Assembly (NCBI GenBank): GCA_949752735.1
Contig: OX457042.1
Coordinates: forward strand, 32,774,289 to 32,838,288
Reading direction: 5' to 3'
Length of the DNA stretch: 64,000 nucleotides
Source: Lumbricus terrestris
Lineage: Eukaryota; Annelida; Clitellata; Crassiclitellata; Lumbricidae
Both the position numbers and the translations under genes were made by a program. Under the pieces are notes generated by a model that saw only the letters and a program-made list of their open reading frames with translations, made no database searches and was not told the DNA's origin. How positions within the stretch are numbered: position 1 is the first letter of the stretch; every line of letters begins with the position of its first letter. Shown here in pieces: positions 1 through 10,388 of this stretch.

Positions 1-560
1 CTGTGGATTTGTCTGCCTATCTCTTTGGGTCGCTATCTGTGTCTGACTGTAGATTTTTCTGCTTATCTCTGTTTCTGTCGCTCACTGTGTCTGACTGTAC
101 ATCTGTCTGCCTATCTATCTCTGTCGCTATCTGTGTCTGACTGTGGATTTGTCTGCCTATCTCTTTCGGTCGCTATCTGTGTCTGACTGTAGATTTGTCT
201 GCCTATCTCTGTTTCTGTCGCTATCTGTGTCTGGCTGTTGATTTGTCTGCTTATCTCTTTCGGTCGCTATCTGTGTCTGACTAGATTTGTCTGCCTATCT
301 CTGTTTCTGTCGCTATCTGTGTCTGACTGTTGATTTGTCTGCTTATCTCTTTCGGTCGCTATCTGTGTCTGACTGTCGATTTGTCTGCCTATCTCTGTTT
401 CTGTTGCTATCTGTGTCTTAGTGTAGATTTGTCTGCTTATGTCTTTGGGTCGCTATCTGTGTCTGACTGCAGATCTGTCTGCTTATCTCGTTCTGTCGCT
501 ATCTGTGTCTGACTGTAGATCTGTCTGACTATCTCTTTCGATCGCTGTCTGTGTCTGACT

Positions 561-1330
561 GTAGATTTTTCTGCTTATCTCTGTTTCTGTCGGTCTCTGT
601 GTCTGACTGTACATCTGTCTGCCTATGTATCTCTGTCGCTATCTGTGTCTGACTGTAGATCTGTCTGCCTATCTCTTTCGGTCGCTATCTGTGTCTGACT
701 GTGGATTTTTCTGCTTATCTCTTTCGGTCGCTATCTGTGTCTGACTGTAGATCTGTCTGCCTATCTCTTTTTGTCGCTATCTGTGTCTGACTGTAGATCT
801 GTCTGCCTATCTCTGTTTATGTCGCTATCTGTGTCTGACTGTAGATCTGTCTGCCTATCCTTTTCTGTCGCTATCTGTGTCTGACTGTAGATTTGTCTGC
901 TTATCTCTTTCTGTCACTCTCTGTGTCTGACTAGATTTGTCTGCTTATCCCTTTCTGTTGCTATCTGTGTCTGACTGTAGATCTCTCTGCCTATCTCTGT
1001 TTCTGTCCCTATCTGTGTCTGACTGTAGATTTTTCTGCTTATCTCTGTTTCTGTCGGTCTCTGTGTCTGACTGTACATCTGTCTGCCTATGTATCTCTGT
1101 CGCTATCTGTGTCTGACTGTAGATCTGTCTGCCTATCTCTTTCGGTCGCTATCTGTGTCTGACTGTGGATTTTTCTGCTTATCTCTTTTGGTCGCTATCT
1201 GTGTCTGACTGTAGATCTGTCTGCCTATCTCTTTTTGTCGCTATCTGTGTCTGACTGTAGATCTGTCTGCCTATCTCTGTTTATGTCGCTATCTGTGTCT
1301 GACTGTAGATCTGTCTGCTTATCTCTTTCG
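561..1330 (+). repeat. Local direct duplication, offset about 464 bp
   Basis: The variant string GTAGATTTTTCTGCTTATC followed by TGTCGGTCTCTG occurs at 561 and again at 1,025. Both are followed by the same order of rarer monomers: ACATCTG with TATGTATCTC, then TGGATTTTTC, then CTTTTTGTCG, then GTTTATGTCG. One difference is CGGTCG near 727 against TGGTCG near 1,190. The right edge is approximate. Confidence 0.75.
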
Positions 1331-2340
1331 GTCGCTATCTGTGTCTGACTGTAGATCTGTCTGCCTATCTCTTTTTGTCGCTATCTGTGTCTGACTGTAG
1401 ATCTGTTTGCCTATCTCTGTTTCTGTCGCTATCTGTGTCTGACTGTAGATCTGTCTGCCTATCTCTTTCGGTCGCTATCTGTGTCTGACTGTAGATTTGT
1501 CTGCTTACCTATTTTTGTCGCTGTCTGTGTCTGACTGTAGATTTGTCTGCTTATCTCTTTCTGTCAGTCTCTGTGTCTGACTAGATTTGTCTGCTTATCC
1601 CTTTCTGTTGCTATCTGTGTCTGACTGTAGATCTCTCTGCCTATCTCTGTTTCTGTCGCTATCTGTGTCTGACTGTAGATTTGTCTGCCTATCTCTGTTT
1701 CTGTCGCTATCTGTGTCTGACTGTAGATTTGTCAGCTTGTCTCTTTCGGTCGCTATCTGTGTCTGACTGTAAATTTGTCTGCTTATCTCTTTCGGTCGCT
1801 ATCGGTGTCTGACTGTAGATTTGTCTGCTTATCTCTGTTTCTGTCGCTATCTGTGTCTGACTGTAGATTTGTCTGCTTATCTCTTTCTGTCGCTCTCTGT
1901 GTCTGACTGTAGATTTGTCTGCCTATCTCTGTTTCTGTCGCTATCTGTGTCTGACTGTAGATTTGTCTGCTTACCTATTTTTGTCGCTGTCTGTGTCTGA
2001 CTGTAGATTTGTCTGCTTATCTCTTTCGGTCGCTATCTGTGTCTGACTGTAGATTTGTCTGCCTACCTTAGTTTCTGTCGCTATCTGTGTCTGACTGTGG
2101 ATTTGTCTGCCTATCTCTTTCTGTCGCTCTCTGTGTCTGACTGTAGATTTGTCTGCCTATCTCTGTTTCTGTCGCTATCTGTGTCTGACTGTAGATTTGT
2201 CTGCTTACCTATTTTTGTCGCTGTCTGTGTCTGACTGTAGATTTGTCTGCTTATCTCTTTCGGTCGCTATCTGTGTCTGACTGTAGATTTGTCTGCCTAT
2301 CTCTTTCGGTCGCTATCTGTGTCTGACTGTAGATTTGTCT

Positions 2341-2700
2341 GCCTATTTCTGTTTCTGTCGCTATCTGTGTCTGGCTGTTGATTTGTCTGCTTATCTCTTT
2401 CGGTCGCTATCTGTGTCTGACTAGATTTGTCTGCCTATCTCTGTTTCTGTCGCTATCTGTGTCTGACTGTTGATTTGTCTGCTTATCTCTTTCGGTCGCT
2501 ATCTGTGTCTGACTGTAGATTTGTCTGCCTATTTCTGTTTCTGTCGCTATCTGTGTCTGGCTGTTGATTTGTCTGCTTATCTCTTTCGGTCGCTATCTGT
2601 GTCTGACTAGATTTGTCTGCCTATCTCTGTTTCTGTCGCTATCTGTGTCTGACTGTTGATTTGTCTGCTTATCTCTTTCGGTCGCTATCTGTGTCTGACT
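2341..2700 (+). repeat. Four-monomer local duplication, offset 186 bp
   Basis: The rare variant GCCTATTTCTG, followed by TGGCTGTTGATTTG and then by the TGT-shortened GACTAGATTTG monomer, occurs at 2,341 and again at 2,527. The 186-bp step equals four monomers of mixed length class. The same arrangement occurs once more 21,542 bp downstream. Confidence 0.75.
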
Positions 2701-3360
2701 GTAGATTTGTCTGCCTATCTCTGTTTCTGTTGCTATCTGTGTCTTAGTGTAGATTTGTCTGCTTATGTCTTCGGGTCGCTATCTGTGTCTGACTGCAGAT
2801 CTGTCTGCTTATCTCGTTCTGTCGCTATCTGTGTCTGACTGTAGATCTGTCTGACTATCTGTTTCGATCGCTGTCTGTGTCTGACTGTAGATTTTTCTGC
2901 TTATCTCTGTTTCTGTCGGTCTCTGTGTCTGACTGTACATCTGTCTGCCTATGTATCTCTGTCGCTATCTGTGTCTGACTGTAGATCTGTCTGCCTATCT
3001 CTTTCGGTCGCTATCTGTGTCTGACTGTGGATTTTTCTGCTTATCTCTTTCGGTCGCTATCGGTGTCTGACTGTAGATTTGTCTGCATATCTCTGTTACT
3101 GTTGCTATCTGTGTCTGACTGTAGATCTGTCTGCGTATCTCTTTTTGTCGCTATCTGTGTCTGACTGTAGTTCTGTCTGCTTATCTCTTTCTGTCGCTAT
3201 CTGTGTCTGACTGTAGATTTTTCTGCCTATCTCTGTTACTGTTGCTATCTGTGTCTGACTGTAGATCTGTCTGCCTATCTCTTTCGGTCGCTATCTGTGT
3301 CTGACTGTTGATTTGTCTGCTTATCTCTTTCGGTCGCTATCTGTGTCTGACTGTAGATTT

Positions 3361-3640
3361 GTCTGCCTATCTCTGTTTCTGTCGCTCTCTGTGTATGACT
3401 GTACATCTGTCTGCCCATCTTTCTCTGTCACTATCTTTGTCTGACTGTAGATTTGTCTGCCTATCTCTGTTTCTGTCGCTCTCTGTGTCTGACTGTACAT
3501 CTGTCTGCCCATCTTTCTCTGTCACTATCTTTGTCTGACTGTAGATTTGTCTGCCTATCTCTGTTTCTGTCGCTCTCTGTGTCTGACTGTACATCTGTCT
3601 GCCCATCTTTCTCTGTCACTATCTTTGTCTGACTGTAGAT
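3361..3640 (+). repeat. Three copies of a 94-bp dimer with the CCCATCTTTCTC variant
   Basis: Starts at 3,361, 3,455 and 3,549 are exactly 94 bp apart. Each dimer joins a 48-bp monomer ending GTCGCTCTCTG to a 46-bp monomer with TGTACATCTG, GCCCATCTTTCTC and CACTATCTTTG. The first copy differs at TGTATGACTG where the others have TGTCTGACTG. This is a clear local expansion of a 46+48 dimer, repeated at 24,903-25,182 in the large duplicate. Confidence 0.88.
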
Positions 3641-4464
3641 TTTGTCTGCTTACCTATTTCTATCGCTGTCTGTGTCTGACTGTTGATTTGTCTGCTTATC
3701 TCTTTCGGTCGCTATCTGTGTCTGACTGTAGATTTGTCTGCTTATCTCGTTCTGTCGCTCTCTGTGTCTGACTGTAGATTTGTCTGCATATCTCTGTTTC
3801 TGTCGCTCTCTGTGTCTGACTGTACATCTGTCTGCCCATCTTTCTCTGTCACTATCTTTGTCTGACTGTGGATTTGTCTGCCTATCTCTTTGGGTCGCTA
3901 TCTGTGTCTGACTGTAGATTTTTTTTGCCTATCTCTGTTTCTGTCGCTCTCTGTGTCTGACTGTACATCTGTCTGCCTATCTATCTCTGTCGCTATCTGT
4001 GTCTGACTGTGGATTTGTCTGCCTATCTCTTTCGGTCGCTATCTGTGTCTGACTGTAGATTTTTCTGCTTATCTTTTTCTGTCGCTATCTGGATCTGACT
4101 GTAGATTTGTCTGCCCATCTCTGTTTCTGTCACTCTCTGTGTCTGACTGTAAATTTGTGTGCTTATTTCTTTCGGTCGCTATCTGTGTCTGACTGTAGAT
4201 TTGTCTGGCTATCTCTCTTTCGGTCGCTATCTGTGTCTGACTGTAGATTTGTCTGCCTATCTCTGTTTCTGTCGCTATCTGTGTCTGACCGTAGATTTGT
4301 CTGCTTATCTCTTTCGGTCGCTCTCTGTGTCTGACTGTAGATTTGTCTGCTTATCTCTTTCTGTCGCTCTCTGTGTCTGACTGTTGATTTGTCTGCTTAT
4401 CTCTTTCGGTCGCTATCTGTGTCTGACTGTAGATTTGTCTGCCTATCTCTGTTTCTGTCGCTAT

Positions 4465-4512
4465 CTGTGTCTGACTGTAGATTTGTCTGCCTATCTCTGT
4501 TTCTGTCGCTAT
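4465..4512 (+). repeat. Representative 48-bp monomer (long class)
   Basis: The first part is shared with the 46-bp class, but the second part reads GCCTATCTCTGTTTCTGTCG instead of GCTTATCTC followed by TTTCGGTCG. The replacement adds two bases and removes one CpG. 48 is a multiple of three, so this class keeps the reading frame. In many places it alternates with the 46-bp class, giving a 94-bp dimer; elsewhere either class runs in short blocks. Confidence 0.94.
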
Positions 4513-4692
4513 CTGTGTCTGACTGTTGATTTGTCTGCTTATCTCTTTCGGTCGCTATCTGTGTCTGACTGTAGATTTGTCTGCCTATCTCTGTTTCTGT
4601 CGCTATCTGTGTCTGACTGTTGTTTTGTCTGCTTATCTCTTTCGGTCGCTATCTGTGTCTGACTGTAGATTTGTCTGCCTATCTCTGTTTCT

Positions 4693-6186
4693 GTCGCTAT
4701 CTGTGTCTGACTGTTGATTTGTCTGCTTATCTCTTTCGGTCGCTATCTGTGTCTGACTGTAGATTTGTCTGCCTATCTCTGTTTCTGTCGCTATCTGTGT
4801 CTGACTGTAGATTTGTCTGCTTACCTATTTCTGTCGCTGTCTGTGTCTGACTGTAGATTTGTCTGCTTATCTCTTTCGGTTGCTATCTGTGTCTGACTGT
4901 AGATTTGTCTGCTTATCTCTTTCGGTCGCTATCTGTGTCTGACTGTTGATTTGTCTGCTTATCTCTTTCGGTCGCTATCTGTGTCTTTCTGTAGATTTGT
5001 CTGCTTATGTCTTTGGGTCGCTATCTGTGTCTGACTGTAGATCTGTCTGCTTATCTCGTTCTGTCGCTATCTGTGTCTGACTGTAGATCTGTCTGCTTAT
5101 CTCGTTCTGTCGCTATCTGTGTCTGACTGTAGATTTGTCTGCCTATCTCTGTTTCTGTCGCTCTCTGTGTCTGACTGTAGATTTGTCTGCCTATCTCTGT
5201 TTCTGTCGCTATCTGTGTCTGACTGTAGATTTGTCTGCTTATCTCTTTCGGTCGCTATCTGTGTCTGACTGTAGATTTGTCTGCTTATCTCTTTCTGTCG
5301 CTATCTGTGTCTGACTGTAGATTTGTCTGCCTATCTATCTCTGTCGCTATCTGTGTCTATCTGTTGATTTGTCTGCCTATCTCTTTCGGTCGCTATCTGT
5401 GTCTGACTGTTGATTTGTCTGCTTATCTCTTTCGGTCGTTATCTGTGTCTGACTGTAGATTTGTCTGCTTATCTCTTTCGGTCGCTCTCTGTGTCTGACT
5501 GTTGATTTGTCTGCTTATCTCTTTCGGTCGCTATCTGTGTCTGACTGTGGATTTGTTTGCCTATATCTGTTTCTGTCGCTATCTGTGTCTGACTGTAGAT
5601 CTGTCTGCCTATCTCTTTCTGTCGCTATCTGTGTCTGACTGTAGATTTGTCTGCTTATCTCTTTGGGTCGCTATCTGTGTCTGACTGTAGATCTGTCTGC
5701 TTATCTCATTCTGTCGCTTTCTGTGTCTGACTGTAGTTTTGTCTGCCTATCTCTTTCTGTCGCTATCTGTGTCTGACTGTAGATTTGTCTGCTTACCTAT
5801 TTCTGTCGCTGTCTGTGTCTGACTGTAGATTTGTCTGCTTATCTCTTTCGGTTGCTATCTGTGTCTGACTGTTGATTTGTCTGCTTATCTCTTTCGGTCG
5901 CTATCTGTGTCTGACTGTAGATTTGTCTGCCTATCTCTGTTTCTGTCGCTATCTGTGTCTGACTGTAGATCTTTCTGCTTATCTCTTTCGGTCGCTATCT
6001 GTGTCTGACTGTAGATCTGTCTGCCTATCTCTTTCGCTATCTGTGTCTGACTGTTGATTTGTCTGCTTATCTCTTTCGGTCCCTATGTGTGTCTGAATGT
6101 AGATTTTTCTGCTTATCTCTTTCGGTCGCTATCTGTGTCTGACTGTAGATTTGTCTGCTTATCTCTTTCGGTCGCTATCTGTGTCT
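4693..6186 (+). repeat. 1,807-bp-offset duplication, copy 1
   Basis: Matches 6,500-7,993. The left edge is a change from CTGTCGC to CGGTCGC; the right edge is GTCTTAC against GTCTGAC. Copies differ at a handful of places, including GTCTATCTG near 5,355 against GTCAAACTG near 7,162, and TTGTTTGCC near 5,555 against TTGTCTGCC. About 310 bp separates the copies. The block is longer than any short reading frame within it. Confidence 0.87.
6133..6178 (+). repeat. Representative 46-bp monomer (short class)
   Basis: This copy is close to the consensus of the commonest class. It begins CTGTGTCTGACTG, continues through TAGATTTG and CTTATCTC, and ends TTTCGGTCGCTAT. Composition is 21 T, 10 C, 10 G and 5 A. 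It contains two CpG sites (in TTCGGTCGC) and two TATC words that read as GATA-type motifs on the minus strand. Because 46 leaves remainder 1 on division by 3, each such monomer shifts the reading frame by one. Confidence 0.95.
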
Positions 6187-6499
6187 TACTGTAGATTTGT
6201 CTGCTTATCTCTTTCGGTCGCTATCTGTGTCTGACTGTAGATTTGTCTGCTTATCTCTGTTTCTGTCGCTCTCTGTGTCTGACTGTAGATTTGTCTGCAT
6301 ATCTCTGTTTCTGTCGCTCTCTGTGTCTCTACTGTACATCTGTCTGCCCATCTTTCTCTGTCACTATCTTTGTCTGACTGTTGTTTTGTCTGCTTATCTC
6401 TTTCGGTCGCTATCTGTGTCTGACTGTAGATTTGTCTGCTTATCTCTGTTTCTGTCGCTATCTGTGTCTGACTGTTGATTTGTCTGCTTATCTCTTTCG

Positions 6500-7993
6500 G
6501 TCGCTATCTGTGTCTGACTGTTGATTTGTCTGCTTATCTCTTTCGGTCGCTATCTGTGTCTGACTGTAGATTTGTCTGCCTATCTCTGTTTCTGTCGCTA
6601 TCTGTGTCTGACTGTAGATTTGTCTGCTTACCTATTTCTGTCGCTGTCTGTGTCTGACTGTAGATTTGTCTGCTTATCTCTTTCGGTTGCTATCTGTGTA
6701 TGACTGTAGATTTGTCTGCTTATCTCTTTCGGTCGCTATCTGTGTCTGACTGTTGATTTGTCTGCTTATCTCTTTCGGTCGCTATCTGTGTCTTTCTGTA
6801 GATTTGTCTGCTTATGTCTTTGGGTCGCTATCTGTGTCTGACTGTAGATCTGTCTGCTTATCTCGTTCTGTCGCTATCTGTGTCTGACTGTAGATCTGTC
6901 TGCTTATCTCGTTCTGTCGCTATCTGTGTCTGACTGTAGATTTGTCTGCCTATCTCTGTTTCTGTCGCTCTCTGTGTCTGACTGTAGATTTGTCTGCCTA
7001 TCTCTGTTTCTGTCGCTATCTGTGTCTGACTGTAGATTTGTCTGCTTATCTCTTTCGGTCGCTATCTGTGTCTGACTGTAGATTTGTCTGCTTATCTCTT
7101 TCTGTCGCTATCTGTGTCTGACTGTAGATTTGTCTGCCTATCTATCTCTGTCGCTATCTGTGTCAAACTGTTGATTTGTCTGCCTATCTCTTTCGGTCGC
7201 TATCTGTGTCTGACTGTTGATTTGTCTGCTTATCTCTTTCGGTCGTTATCTGTGTCTGACTGTAGATTTGTCTGCTTATCTCTTTCGGTCGCTCTCTGTG
7301 TCTGACTGTTGATTTGTCTGCTTATCTCTTTCGGTCGCTATCTGTGTCTGACTGTGGATTTGTCTGCCTATATCTGTTTCTGTCGCTATCTGTGTCTGAC
7401 TGTAGATCTGTCTGCCTATCTCTTTCTGTCGCTATCTGTGTCTGACTGTAGATTTGTCTGCTTATCTCTTTGGGTCGCTATCTGTGTCTGACTGTAGATC
7501 TGTCTGCTTATCTCATTCTGTCGCTTTCTGTGTCTGACTGTAGTTTTGTCTGCCTATCTCTTTCTGTCGCTATCTGTGTCTGACTGTAGATTTGTCTGCT
7601 TACCTATTTCTGTCGCTGTCTGTGTCTGACTGTAGATTTGTCTGCTTATCTCTTTCGGTTGCTATCTGTGTCTGACTGTTGATTTGTCTGCTTATCTCTT
7701 TCGGTCGCTATCTGTGTCTGACTGTAGATTTGTCTGCCTATCTCTGTTTCTGTCGCTATCTGTGTCTGACTGTAGATCTTTCTGCTTATCTCTTTCGGTC
7801 GCTATCTGTGTCTGACTGTAGATCTGTCTGCCTATCTCTTTCGCTATCTGTGTCTGACTGTTGATTTGTCTGCTTATCTCTTTCGGTCCCTATGTGTGTC
7901 TGAATGTAGATTTTTCTGCTTATCTTTTTCGGTCGCTATCTGTGTCTGACTGTAGATTTGTCTGCTTATCTCTTTCGGTCGCTATCTGTGTCT
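6500..7993 (+). repeat. 1,807-bp-offset duplication, copy 2
   Basis: Second copy of 4,693-6,186. Private changes here include GTATGACTG near 6,698 and CTTATCTTTTTCGG near 7,925. The order of monomer variants otherwise follows copy 1, including the shared 42-bp monomer with CTCTTTCGCTAT near 7,835. Confidence 0.87.
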
Positions 7994-8000
7994 GACTGTT

Positions 8001-10388
8001 GATTTGTCTGCTTATCTCTTTCGGTCGCTATCTGTGTCTGACTGTAGATTTGTCTGCCTATCTCTGTTTCTTTCGCTATCTGTGTCTGACTGTAGATTTG
8101 TCTGCCTATCTCTTTCGCTATCTGTGTCTGACTGTAGATCTGTCTGCCTATCTCTTGTCTGACTGTAGATTTGTCTGCTTATCTCTTTCGGTCGCTACCT
8201 GTGTCTGACTGTAGATTTGTCTGCTTATCTCTTTCGGTCGCTACCTGTGTCTGACTGTAGATTTGTCTGCTTATCTCTTTCGGTCGCTATCTGTGTCTGA
8301 CTGTAGATTTGTCTGCTTATCTCTTTCGGTCGCTATCTGTGTCTGACTGTTGATTTGTCTGCTTATCTCTGTTGTCTGTCACTCTCTGTGTCTGACTAGA
8401 TTTGTCTGTTTATCTCTTTCGGTCGCTCTCTGTGTCTGACTGTAGATTTGTCTGCCTATCTCTGTTTCTGTCGCTATCTGTGTCTGACTGTAGATCTGTC
8501 TGCCTATCTCTTTCTGTCGCTATCTGTGTCTGACTGTAGATCTGTCTGCTTACCTATTTTTGTCGCTGTCTGTGTCTGACTGTAGATCTGTCTGCCTATC
8601 TCTGTTTCTGTCGCTATCTGTGTCTGACTGTAGATTTGTCTGCTTATGTCTTTGGGTCGCTATCGGTGTCTGACTGTAGATTTTGTCTGCTTACCTATTT
8701 CTATCGCTGTCTGTGTCTGACTGTTGATTTGTCTGCTTATCTCTTTCGGTCGCTATCTGTGTCTGACTGTAGATTTGTCTGCTTATCTCGTTCTGTCGCT
8801 CTCTGTGTCTGACTGTAGATTTGTCTGCATATCTCTGTTTCTGTCGCTCTCTGTGTCTGACTGTACATCTGTCTGCCCTTCTTTCTCTGTCACTATCTTT
8901 GTCTGACTGTGGATTTGTCTGGCTATCTCTCTTTCGGTCGCTATCTGTGTCTGACTGTAGATTTGTCTGCTTATCTCTTTCGGTCGCTATCTGTGTCTGA
9001 CTGTTGATTTGTCTGCTTATCTCTGTTGTCTGTCGCTCTCTGTGTCTGACTAGATTTGTCTGTTTATCTCTTTCGGTCGCTCTCTGTGTCTGACTGTAGA
9101 TTTGTCTGCCTATCTCTGTTTCTGTCGCTATCTGTGTCTGACTGTAGATCTGTATGCCTATCTCTTTCTGTCGCTATCTGTGTCTGACTGTAGATCTGTC
9201 TGCTTACCTATTTTTGTCGCTGTCTGTGTCTGACTGTAGATCTCTCTGCCTATCTCTGTTTCTGTCGCTATCTGTGTCTGACTGTAGATTTGTCTGCTTA
9301 TGTCTTTGGGTCGCTATCGGTGTCTGACTGTAGATTTTGTCTGCTTACCTATTTCTATCGCTGTCTGTGTCTGACTGTTGATTTGTCTGCTTATCTCTTT
9401 CGGTCGCTATCTTTGTCTGACTGTGGATTTGTCTGCCTATCTCTTTGGGTCGCTATCTGTGTCTGACTGTAGATTTTTTTTGCTTATCTCTGTTTCTGTC
9501 GCTCTCTGTGTCTGACTGTACATCTGTCTGCTTATCTCGTTCTGTCGCTATCTGTGTCTGACTGTAGATTTGTCTGCCTATCCTTTTCTGTCGCTATCTG
9601 TGTCTGACTGTAGATTTGTCTTCTTACCTATTTTTGTCGCTGTCTGTGTCTGACTGTAGATTTGTCTGCTTATCTCTTTCTGTCACTCTCTGTGTCTGAC
9701 TAGATTTGTCTGCTTATCCCTTTCTGTCGCTATCTGTGTCTGACTGTAGATCTCTCTGCCTATCTCTGTTTCTGTCGCTATCTGTGTCTGACTGTAGAAT
9801 TGTCTGCCTATCTCTCTGTTTCTGTCGCTATCTGTGTCTGACTGTAGATTTGTCAGCTTATCTCTGTTTCTGTCGCTCTCTATGTCTGACTAGATTTGTC
9901 TGCCTATCTCTTTCTGTCGCTCTCTGTGTCTGACTGTAGATTTGTCTGCCTATCTCTGTTTCTGTCGCTATCTGTGTCTGACTGTAGATTTGTCTGCTTA
10001 TCTCTTTCGGTCGCTATCTGTGTCTGACTGTAGATCTGTCTGCCTATCCTTTTCTGTCGCTATCTGTGTCTGACTGTAGATTTGTCTGCTTACCTATTTT
10101 TGTCGCTGTCTGTGTCTGTCTGTAGATTTGTCTGCTTATCTCTTTCTGTCACTCTCTGTGTCTGACTAGATTTGTCTGCTTATCCCTTTCTGTTGCTATC
10201 TGTGTCTGACTGTAGATCTCTCTGCCTATCTCTGTTTCTGTCGCTATCTGTGTCTGACTGTAGATTTGTCTGCCTATCTCTGTTTCTGTCGCTATCTGTG
10301 TCTGACTGTAGATTTGTCAGCTTGTCTCTTTCGGTCGCTATCTGTGTCTGACTGTAGATTTGTCTGCTTATCTCTTTCGGTCGCTATC
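8001..10388 (+). repeat. 2,356-bp tandem duplication, copy 1
   Basis: Matches 10,357-12,744 at a constant offset of 2,356, so the copies are directly adjacent with a 32-bp shared junction. Four substitutions were found by eye: 8,381 A/G, 9,080 C/A, 9,154 A/C and 9,622 T/G against the second copy. That is about 0.2% divergence over a unit of about 51 monomers. This is the clearest higher-order unit in the first domain. Confidence 0.92.
8100..8170 (+). repeat. Signature pair: 42-bp and 31-bp deleted monomers
   Basis: A monomer lacking four bases (CTCTTTCGCTAT instead of CTCTTTCGGTCGCTAT) is followed by one lacking 15 bases, where CTATCTCTTGTCTGACTG joins two monomers directly. The 15-bp deletion junction appears six times in the window, near 8,153, 10,509, 29,695, 32,051, 39,713 and 48,316. 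It is an unambiguous marker of descent for the blocks that contain it. Confidence 0.9.

Noticed and set aside
330..512. Plus-strand 60-codon frame repeated many times, Leu/Cys/Ser-rich, as a possible secreted or membrane peptide family
   Set aside because: It starts at TTG, has no ATG, and its length is set by the 46/48-bp frame rotation. The same DNA is open in two frames. No ribosome binding or promoter context is distinguishable from the repeat.
3321..3606. Minus-strand hydrophilic frames with Asp-Ser-Asp-Arg and Arg-Gln-Thr-Asn repeats, some beginning with ATG
   Set aside because: They are the complement of the same monomers. They occur only where local variants remove stops, and they are neither longer nor better conserved than the plus frames.
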